Shown piece after piece: positions 58,480-64,000 of a stretch of 64,000 nt of DNA. The notes below the pieces were generated by a model. The model saw only the letters and a list, made by a program, of their open reading frames with translations, was not told where the DNA came from and did not search any database. Numbering within the stretch: the first letter of the stretch is position 1; every line of letters begins with the position of its first letter. The DNA is from Nocardiopsis alborubida (GTDB lineage: Bacteria > Actinomycetota > Actinomycetes > Streptosporangiales > Streptosporangiaceae), in contig NZ_JAAXPG010000020.1 in assembly GCF_012396365.1 (NCBI RefSeq), forward strand, positions 1-64,000, read 5' to 3'. The position numbers were made by a program, and so were the translations under genes.

Positions 58480-58891
58480 GACCTGACCGCACATGCCCTG
58501 GGAGACGGTATGTCCACAGTCAGGCAGTCCCGACAAGCGTCTTGACCCGTGCGCACCTGGTGGTCGATGAGCACACTGGCCAGCCCACACGGCACCGGTT
58601 CGCTCCGATTTCCGAGGGTGCCACCACCCCCGCACAGGTCATGGCGGTGCAGAGCGGGGCGGTCGTGATGGTCGCGGACCGGGACAGCATGAGCGGGGGC
58701 GAACGGAGGGGTTCACGGCTCAGCCGACCCCCGCGACGGTGCTTCTGCGCCTTGAGGTAGACCGCTGTCCAGCACGCCCCCGCGCGGCAGGAGGATGCGC
58801 GGGGGCGTGTGTGACCTCGCCGGGGTCTTCGGCGCCGACTCGGGGAAGTCCTCGTGGGGGACAGGAGGTCGGTGACCTCGGGTGAGGGCGG
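58480..58891. other. Intergenic region before the DUF1707 gene end
   Basis: No intact gene. A 72-codon frame (58542-58760) has no ribosome site or family resemblance. The strong hairpin listed next lies here. Confidence 0.4.
58773..58809. terminator. Strong terminator hairpin
   Basis: Perfect 13-base arms CACGCCCCCGCGC/GCGCGGGGGCGTG around an 11-base loop, about 80 bases beyond the 3' end of the minus-strand DUF1707 gene. Confidence 0.7.
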
Positions 58892-59509
58892 CTAGTCCTG
58901 CGCCGGGTTGCCGTGCAGCTTGCGCCGTTCCCACCGGTTGGGGTGGCGGATGACCACTCCCGCCATGCCGCCGGTCCCGGTGAGCCGGATCAGCGTGGTC
59001 CCCGCGAGCCGGTCGGGAGTGGTCTTGTCCTTCAGGCCGCCGATGCCGGGATCCATGCCGCTGGTGTCCGCGGTCCAGCCGTCGGGGATGATGATCGTGA
59101 CACCAGCCGCCTCCCCGTACGCCTCCACCGTGACCTCCGTGAGGCGGCACTCGGCCCGGGAGAAGTCGATCTTCGCCCCCGCCAGGCCTCCGTGGGCGAT
59201 CACGTGTCCGGGCACCTCCCAGCGCCCGGGGCCCCGGGACACGCCGTGCATACCGCCCTTGAGCACCAGCGGCGGCTGGGGCTCAGGGGACTGCGGCTTC
59301 GGCAGGTCGGCGGTCAGGACGGCCAACTCGGCGTGGGTCCTGGACTTCAGCGCCTGCTCCAGGCGCGAATCCAGCTCGTCGAGGTCGATGCGCCCCTCGG
59401 CTGCCGCGTCGCGCAGCTGGGTCACCACTGCTTCCCGGTCGTCGTGGGAGGCGCGGAGCTCTCCGGAGGGAGCGGGGCGCGGAGAGGGTTTCGGGGGCTG
59501 GGCGTTCAT
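58892..59509 (-). CDS. DUF1707 protein with LiaF/YvqF-like C-terminal region
   Basis: The 205-residue protein has a DUF1707 (SHOCT-like) domain near 18-68, with the pattern LRASHDDREAVVTQLRDAAAEGRIDLDELDSRLEQAL split across two helices. A beta-helix-like region of about 100 residues resembles the cell-wall stress (LiaF/YvqF, DUF2154) C-terminal domain (IDFSRAECRLTEVTVEAYG, VTIIIPDGWTADTSG). DUF1707 proteins are actinobacterial and typically associate with the membrane; this one lacks the usual transmembrane helices between the two domains, so it may be cytoplasmic or peripheral. ATG MNAQPPKPS. Role in envelope stress is inferred from relatives only. Confidence 0.82.
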   Translation of the reverse strand: MNAQPPKPSPRPAPSGELRASHDDREAVVTQLRDAAAEGRIDLDELDSRLEQALKSRTHAELAVLTADLPKPQSPEPQPPLVLKGGMHGVSRGPGRWEVPGHVIAHGGLAGAKIDFSRAECRLTEVTVEAYGEAAGVTIIIPDGWTADTSGMDPGIGGLKDKTTPDRLAGTTLIRLTGTGGMAGVVIRHPNRWERRKLHGNPAQD

Positions 59510-59790
59510 GGTCTCAAGGATAGGAGCCAGCGAACCGGGCTGTACATCTCAAGGGGCGAGGCTGGCGGGAGTCGTCGATCGAGCGGTCTGTGACGTCCGC
59601 AGCCCGTCCCGTCCCGATCACGATGTGTGGTCACTGCGGGTGTGGCGGTTCAGGGCCTGCCCCGGTCGGTTTCCCCGGTTCCGCGCCACCTGCCGTGACC
59701 GGTGCAACCCCGGCCCCCGGCCCGCCGACGGCCCGCCGATCGAACCTGGACCCCGCCGACCTCGCCTCCACTCTGTTCGCGAGTACGGGG

Positions 59791-59902
59791 CCACGGAAGC
59801 GGTCGGCCAGACACAGCAGCGGTCCCCACAGCACGCGGTCGTGTACGGGCTGGTGTATCGAACTGAACCGGGGAGCAGCGCCTCATCCTGGGAGCACACC
59901 CG
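59791..59902 (-). pseudogene. Fragment of mccB (5' region)
   Basis: On the minus strand this stretch matches mccB codons about 18-55 (VGIQDATLFLG..., VHDRALWEPLLLLADHFR): AGTTCGATAC, CCGTACACGACCGCG and CTGGCCGACCGCTTCCGT correspond to the intact gene at 33350-33460. A one-base deletion just before AGTTCGATAC shifts the frame, and nothing of the adenylation domain follows. It is a dead copy. Confidence 0.75.
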
Positions 59903-59929
59903 CGGGCCCCGGGGTCTCCCACGCGTGGA

Positions 59930-60541
59930 TCAGGGACGTGCGGCAGCGGCGGCCCTCTCCCGTCGGTCGCGCACCCGGGTGACCACGGCGAAGGCCACGG
60001 TGGCCACCAGTCCCAGGGTCGGCAGGGCGATCCAGGTCATCGCCCACATGAACTGCCGCGTTCTGGCGCTCTCGACCACGTCCGTGGAGGCGACGCCGAA
60101 CTCGGAGGTCGTGTTGCTGCAACTGATGCTGTAGGTGCCGCTCTCGGTGACCTCCAGGCTCTGGACCAGGTGCCACTCCTCGGCCCCGTAGTCGAAGCTG
60201 CTCACGCTGTGGTTCTGGGGCTCCCCCGAGGTGCCGGAGGGAGTGGTGAACGAACAGGAGCCGCTGTACGACAGGCCGTAGACCCCGATGGTGTCGAGGT
60301 CCTCCCGGTCGACCTCCAGTCGGACGTACAGGTTCGTGTCCACCTCGCTGATGAAGTCCGGTGCGGGTTGGCGAACCCAGGGACCCAGCGCCAGCAGGAC
60401 CCCCAGGACCACCAGCGTGACCACAGCGCAGACCAGGCTCGCGACGTAGCCGCCACGCAGACGACGCCTACGCGGAGCCTGCGGGGAGCCGGGGGACATG
60501 GAGGGAGAGGGGGAGGAAGGGGAAGACATGGACGACATCAT
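59930..60541 (-). CDS. Hypothetical membrane protein with large extracytoplasmic domain
   Basis: The 203-residue protein has a Ser/Pro-rich, then Arg-rich N-terminus (PRRRRLRGG), a membrane helix near 31-54 (YVASLVCAVVTLVVLGVLLALG), an outside beta-rich domain of about 115 residues with two Cys (YSGSCSFTTP and YSISCSNTTS) that probably form a disulphide, and a second helix near 166-188 (MTWIALPTLGLVATVAFAVV). The layout, two helices around a jelly-roll-like domain, is common among uncharacterised actinobacterial membrane proteins. Divergent from the LysR gene with 312 bases between them. No function can be assigned. Confidence 0.7.
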   Translation of the reverse strand: MMSSMSSPSSPSPSMSPGSPQAPRRRRLRGGYVASLVCAVVTLVVLGVLLALGPWVRQPAPDFISEVDTNLYVRLEVDREDLDTIGVYGLSYSGSCSFTTPSGTSGEPQNHSVSSFDYGAEEWHLVQSLEVTESGTYSISCSNTTSEFGVASTDVVESARTRQFMWAMTWIALPTLGLVATVAFAVVTRVRDRRERAAAAARP

Positions 60542-60853
60542 GTCAGCGGGTTACGACCAGAAGTGGGCGGCAGGCGAGCGGTGCCTTCCGTGTGGGCGCA
60601 CAGCCTGATCGGGATCGGTGGTCGGATGTCCGATTGGGGACCACCGGCCGCTGCATACACGACGAGTACGAGGAGGCCAGCCACGGAGGCCCCGCCGAAC
60701 CCTTCGGGCCCGGCGCGGCCCCCACCGCCTCCGCCCCGTACGGCCGGTGACGGGCATGGAGTAAACGCGTCGCCTCCCGCGTTGTGACACCCGCCATCGC
60801 AGCGATGAGAGAGGGTGGACCACGGTCCACCGCGGGGGAGAGGACGGGAGCCG
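60542..60853. other. Divergent control region of membrane protein and LysR genes
   Basis: No gene recognised. The right end holds two inverted repeats described separately; the left end is GC-rich without a clear signal. Confidence 0.4.
60795..60831. promoter_or_regulatory. Two inverted repeats upstream of the LysR gene
   Basis: CATCG-CAG-CGATG (60795-60807) is of the T-N11-A type recognised by LysR proteins. GGTGGACC-AC-GGTCCACC (60814-60831) is a perfect 8-base inverted repeat ending 22 bases before the ATG. Both are good candidates for autoregulation. Confidence 0.5.
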
Positions 60854-61750
60854 ATGAGCCTTCGCCAGTACGAGTACGCCCTGGCCGTTGCCGAGGAGGG
60901 CTCGGTGACGGCGGCGGCGGAGTCGCTGCACGTCGCCCAACCCTCGTTGTCCCAGCAGATCCGCGCCCTGGAGCGGGAGCTCGGCGTGAAACTGTTCTCC
61001 CGCACACCGACCGGACTGGTGCCCACCGTGGTGGGCCGCGCGTTCCTGCGGGAGGCGGAGGTCGCGGTGAGCGCGGCACGGCGGGCGACGGCGACGGCGC
61101 GGGCCGGCGCCGATGAGCTGGTGGGCGAGCTGGTGATCGTGGTGCAGATGGGCTTTGGCACGCGTCAGCTGCCGGGCGCGCTGGAGGCGCTACGCCGCCG
61201 CTTCCCGCGTCTGGAGGTCACCGTCTTCGAGGAGCCGAGCTCTGCCGAACTTGACCGACTGTGCCGCCGGGGCGTGGTGGACCTCGTCCTGATGGCGGCG
61301 TGCAGGCGAAGCCCCGTCACCGCCCATCACCTCGGAGACGAGGAGTTCGTCGTGGTGCTGGGTGAGGGGCACCGGCTGCTCGCCGAGGACCGGATCGGTC
61401 TGCGCGAACTGGAGGGGGAGTCGTGGGTGAGGTTCGACCGTGACAGCGCACTCGACGGCGTGCTGCTGGACGTGCTGCGGGACAACGAGCTGACCCCGAG
61501 TACGGCCGCCCGCGTATCCCAGACGGCGACGGCCGTGCGCTGGGCCGCCCACGGTCTGGGGGTGACGCTCGTCCCGGCCTCCGCGGTGCCCCACGGTTAC
61601 GAGCACCTCGCGCGTCCGGTGTCCCCCGCCGTGTTCCAGCCGGTCATCGCCGTGGTGTGGCAGGGCGCGGGCCCGGGGGAGACGGCCCTGCTCGAACTCC
61701 TGCGTCAGGAGACCTGGCACAGCACCGCATCCCTCTCACCGGTGCCCTGA
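60854..61750 (+). CDS. LysR-family transcriptional regulator
   Basis: The 298-residue protein has the N-terminal winged helix (about 2-60: YEYALAVAEEGSVTAAAESLHVAQPSLSQQIRALERELG) and a LysR substrate domain from about residue 90 (GELVIVVQMGFGTRQLPGALEAL). TAAAESLHVAQPSLSQQI is the recognition helix region. LysR regulators act as tetramers on T-N11-A sites, and such a site lies just upstream. The target may be the gene itself, the divergent membrane protein gene, or the dehydrogenases beyond, which point towards it. The start ATG (MSLRQYEYA) follows ACGGGAG. The effector is unknown. Confidence 0.88.
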   Translation: MSLRQYEYALAVAEEGSVTAAAESLHVAQPSLSQQIRALERELGVKLFSRTPTGLVPTVVGRAFLREAEVAVSAARRATATARAGADELVGELVIVVQMGFGTRQLPGALEALRRRFPRLEVTVFEEPSSAELDRLCRRGVVDLVLMAACRRSPVTAHHLGDEEFVVVLGEGHRLLAEDRIGLRELEGESWVRFDRDSALDGVLLDVLRDNELTPSTAARVSQTATAVRWAAHGLGVTLVPASAVPHGYEHLARPVSPAVFQPVIAVVWQGAGPGETALLELLRQETWHSTASLSPVP

Positions 61751-62056
61751 CCGCCGGGAGGGGAGCGGCCGGAGCGCCGCAAGCACCGCGAGGGGGCCGA
61801 CCGCCGCGCTGACCCGGCGTGTGCGGCACGGCGGGTCCCACCGGCGGGGTCGTCGGTGCGTGCCCCGACGGCCCCGCCGACCGTGCCGCCGTGAACCGGT
61901 CCGCCGTCCCGGAGGACGGACACCGGGGCCGGGTGACCGGGCCGGGTCCTGACGGTGTGCGCGGGACGACGGCGGACGCCCCTGGGCGGTCGTGGCGAGT
62001 GCCTCCCGGCCGGTCGCATCCGGGTCTGAGTCCATGACCGAACAGGTGGGGCGGGC
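61751..62056. other. Convergent intergenic region
   Basis: About 306 bases between the ends of the LysR and first dehydrogenase genes. GC-rich, with a chance 72-codon frame. I see no clear hairpin and no gene. Confidence 0.4.
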
Positions 62057-62800
62057 TCAGAGCTGGCTGGCGCCACCGTCCACGGCGAGTTCGGTACCGG
62101 TGGTGTAGGTGGCGTCGAAGGCGAGGAAGGCGGCCGCCACGGCGATCTCCTCGGTGGTGCCGAAACGCCGCATGGGATTGTCCGCGACCCGCTCCGCCTT
62201 GAACCGCTCGGCGGCCTCTTCGGACATCGTGTTCTCCAGAACCCCCGTGTCGACGGGGCCGGGGCTGATCGCGTTGACCCGGATTCCGCGCGGAAGCAGT
62301 TCGCGGGAGAGGCTGCGGGCCATCGAGCGCAGCGCCGCCTTGCCGGCCGCGTAGACACTGGCGTCCAACATGCCGATGACGTTCGCGATCGAGGTGGTGA
62401 GGACGACACCGGCGCCCGTGCTCAGCAGCGGGGCGAGCTTTTGCACGGTGAAGTAGGCGCCCTTGACGTTGATCGCGAACAACTCGTCGTACATCTCCTC
62501 GGTCGTCGACTCGAAGGGCGTGGGGGGCGCGATGCCGGCGTTGACGAACAGGGCCTCGACCGTGCCGAGTTCACCCTTCACCCGGTCAGCCAGAGCATCC
62601 AGGTCAGGCAGTGAGGACACATCGCCCCGGACCGCCACCGCGTTCCCACCGATCCGCTCCCGCGCGGCGTCGAGCGTCGCCTGGGAACGGCCGGTGATCA
62701 CCACGCGGGCTCCGCCGTCCACCAGCAGCTTCGCTATCGCGAACCCCATGCCGCTGCCGCCACCCGTGATCACCACGTTCTTGCCGCTGTACTCGCCCAT
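62057..62800 (-). CDS. Short-chain dehydrogenase/reductase
   Basis: The 247-residue protein is a classical SDR. The cofactor loop is TGGGSGMG at residues 11-18, NAGIAPP near 88 is the NAG motif, and the active site is Ser near 137 with YAAGK near 150-154. It ends with the usual ASQL after DGG. The Arg in TGRSQ after the second strand suggests NADP(H). Substrate is unknown; such enzymes oxidise or reduce many alcohols and ketones. The ATG follows AGAAGGA. It lies 100 bases downstream of another SDR on the same strand, so both may serve one pathway, perhaps controlled by the LysR gene. Confidence 0.88.
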   Translation of the reverse strand: MGEYSGKNVVITGGGSGMGFAIAKLLVDGGARVVITGRSQATLDAARERIGGNAVAVRGDVSSLPDLDALADRVKGELGTVEALFVNAGIAPPTPFESTTEEMYDELFAINVKGAYFTVQKLAPLLSTGAGVVLTTSIANVIGMLDASVYAAGKAALRSMARSLSRELLPRGIRVNAISPGPVDTGVLENTMSEEAAERFKAERVADNPMRRFGTTEEIAVAAAFLAFDATYTTGTELAVDGGASQL

Positions 62801-62900
62801 TGCAGGATTCCTTCTTTTCTTGTCCCAAGGGCGTGGTGCGCCCCGGGGCAGGTCAGTGAATTTTTTTCGCCTAAACCGGAGTTCTGGAATTCCTTCGGCG

Positions 62901-63689
62901 TCAGCCCATGGGGAATTCGCTGCCGTCCACGGTGATTTTTCTCCCGGTCAGCCAGTTCGCCCGCTCGGACACGAGGAACAGCACCGCGCCGGCGATGTCG
63001 TCGGGCCGGCCGTTGCGCCCCAGCGGAGGGACGCCGTCGGCGTTGCTCTCCGCCGACGCCCCTCCCAAGCGCGCGGACACCTTCGCCCACTGCTCCCGCG
63101 TCGCCTCGCCACCGGGGGTGGCGACCCTGCCGGGGGCCACCGTGTTGACCTGGACCCCGAACGGGGCCAACTCCAGGGCCAGTCCCCGGCTGTAGTTCTC
63201 CAGCGCCGCCTTCGCCGCGGTGTAGTGCAGGAACGGCCCCGACGGGGTGAGGGCCGCGGCCGAGGAGACGTGCACGATCGCTCCCGAACGCCGTTCCCGC
63301 ATGCCCGGTACCAGCAGCGAGTCCAGTCGCACTGACGCCAGGTAGTTCAGGTCCAGCGCGTCCTGCCACTCCTCGTCGGGGATGACCGAGGAGCCTTCGT
63401 GGGGTCGCGCCCCGCCCGCGTTGTGGACCAGGACGTCCACCCCGCCCAGCACCTCCCGCGCGGTCGCGGCGAGCGCCTCCGCTCCGGCCCGTGTCCGCAC
63501 GTCGGCCTCCACGAAGGCGGCTCCCTCCGGCACCGTGCCCGTCGCCGACCGTGCGGTCGTGAGCACCTCGGCACCCGCATCCAGGAGTCGGCGCACGATG
63601 GCCGCTCCGATTCCGCGAGAACCGCCTGTGACCAGGGCCCTCTTTCCCGAGAATTCCTGCGTTCCCGGTCCGTTCTCGATCTTGGTCAT
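62901..63689 (-). CDS. Short-chain dehydrogenase/reductase
   Basis: The 262-residue protein has TGGSRGIG near 21-28, HNAGGARPHEG near 92, Ser in VHVSSAAAL near 146, and YTAAK near 159-163, all required SDR positions. Its substrate loop and C-terminus (NWLTGRKITVDGSEF) match the FabG-like group. TTARSATG after the second strand again suggests NADP(H). The chosen ATG (MTKIENGPG) has GAGAGG upstream; an in-frame extension to 63881 is less likely. It is the upstream gene of the two SDRs, sharing their transcription. Confidence 0.86.
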   Translation of the reverse strand: MTKIENGPGTQEFSGKRALVTGGSRGIGAAIVRRLLDAGAEVLTTARSATGTVPEGAAFVEADVRTRAGAEALAATAREVLGGVDVLVHNAGGARPHEGSSVIPDEEWQDALDLNYLASVRLDSLLVPGMRERRSGAIVHVSSAAALTPSGPFLHYTAAKAALENYSRGLALELAPFGVQVNTVAPGRVATPGGEATREQWAKVSARLGGASAESNADGVPPLGRNGRPDDIAGAVLFLVSERANWLTGRKITVDGSEFPMG

Positions 63690-63837
63690 GCCAGAGTGCC
63701 TCTCGATTTCTTGTCCGCCCGCTCGGCGGGAAAGGAGCGGGGCGCGCAGGGCGCGAATTCTCGGATGAATCGCGGTGGGCGCCTCGTCGTCCTGTTCAAC
63801 GGTACGTTCGGAAAAGATCGAAAGGCAAAGACGGAAT

Positions 63838-64000
63838 ATGAGTCGGTGCCATAGAGGTTTCCTATGGCACCTCGGTGACACCGTGGTGCAAGACGGCGGG
63901 CTGAGCGGCCCCGAAGCCCTGCGGCAGTTGAGCGGTGTGCTCGCGGATGAGGAGTCCGTCGTCGCACTCCGTGCCCTGTCCTCACGCTTCGCCCTGGGGC
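63838..64000 (+). CDS. Partial copy of the 66-residue small protein gene, cut by the window edge
   Basis: From about 63871 the sequence matches 33757-33885: GGTGACACCGTGGTGCAAG, CCCGAAGCCCTGCGGCAGTTGAGC, CTCGCG and TCACGCTTCGC. The frame remains open to the edge (GDTVVQDGGLSGPEALRQL...SRFALG) and an in-frame ATG lies at 63838, but the N-terminus (MSRCHRGFLW) differs from the intact protein. It may be a truncated, re-started copy or a remnant. Confidence 0.45.
   Translation, partial: MSRCHRGFLWHLGDTVVQDGGLSGPEALRQLSGVLADEESVVALRALSSRFALG
63846..63870. repeat. Inverted repeat at the boundary of the small-protein copy
   Basis: Perfect nine-base arms GTGCCATAG/CTATGGCAC around a seven-base spacer. 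The homology to the small protein gene starts directly after it, so it may mark a junction; it could also be an operator for the divergent dehydrogenase gene. Confidence 0.4.

Overview
The window is high-GC DNA with strong G/C third-position bias. It carries families concentrated in actinomycetes: DUF5753 helix-turn-helix regulators paired with DUF397 or DUF6879 proteins, a WXG100-like protein, DUF1707 and DUF4241 proteins, and a HATPase regulator. This suggests a filamentous actinomycete, possibly Nocardiopsaceae; that placement is inference. No rRNA, tRNA, CRISPR array or intact insertion sequence was recognised.

Layout. 0-5.4 kb holds ordinary genes: a SBF/BASS-type symporter, a membrane protein, an alpha/beta hydrolase and a DUF4241 protein. 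5.5-29.1 kb is a dense defence-type island. It has a RelE-helicase/DUF262-HNH pair, a small Ser/Thr kinase, a DUF4365 nuclease-like pair and an HTH-methylase-specificity fusion. Divergently from these lies a three-gene set: a 2078-residue kinase-helicase-MZB-nuclease fusion, a DrmD-like SNF2 helicase and an Eco57I/PglX-like methyltransferase. This resembles DISARM with its helicase parts fused to each other and to a kinase, but matches no standard gene set I know.

29-37 kb holds small regulatory cassettes and, between them, what looks like a microcin C-type module. A close MccB homologue overlaps a HIT-family gene (compare MccH). Facing them is a seven-codon reading frame with a near-perfect ribosome binding site, ending in Asn and followed by a hairpin (compare MccA, MRTGNAN). 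I consider this the most interesting signal in the window.

37.7-45.9 kb carries a second full-length paralogue of the Eco57I/PglX-like methyltransferase followed by a Gabija pair (gajA, gajB). 46-50 kb holds a lipoprotein and a WXG100/large-substrate pair. 50.5-54 kb is an unrecognised three-gene operon with a degenerate P-loop. 54.8-57.8 kb has a small membrane protein and an hsdS-hsdM pair without hsdR. 58.8-64 kb returns to ordinary genes: DUF1707, a membrane protein, a LysR regulator and two short-chain dehydrogenases.

A theme across 36-64 kb is decayed partial copies of genes that are intact elsewhere in the window: gajB, mccB, the CYTH/NUDIX junction, the 3' end of the Pro/Arg-rich gene, and the 66-residue small protein. 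They suggest repeated turnover of these accessory cassettes by duplication and deletion, without visible transposases.
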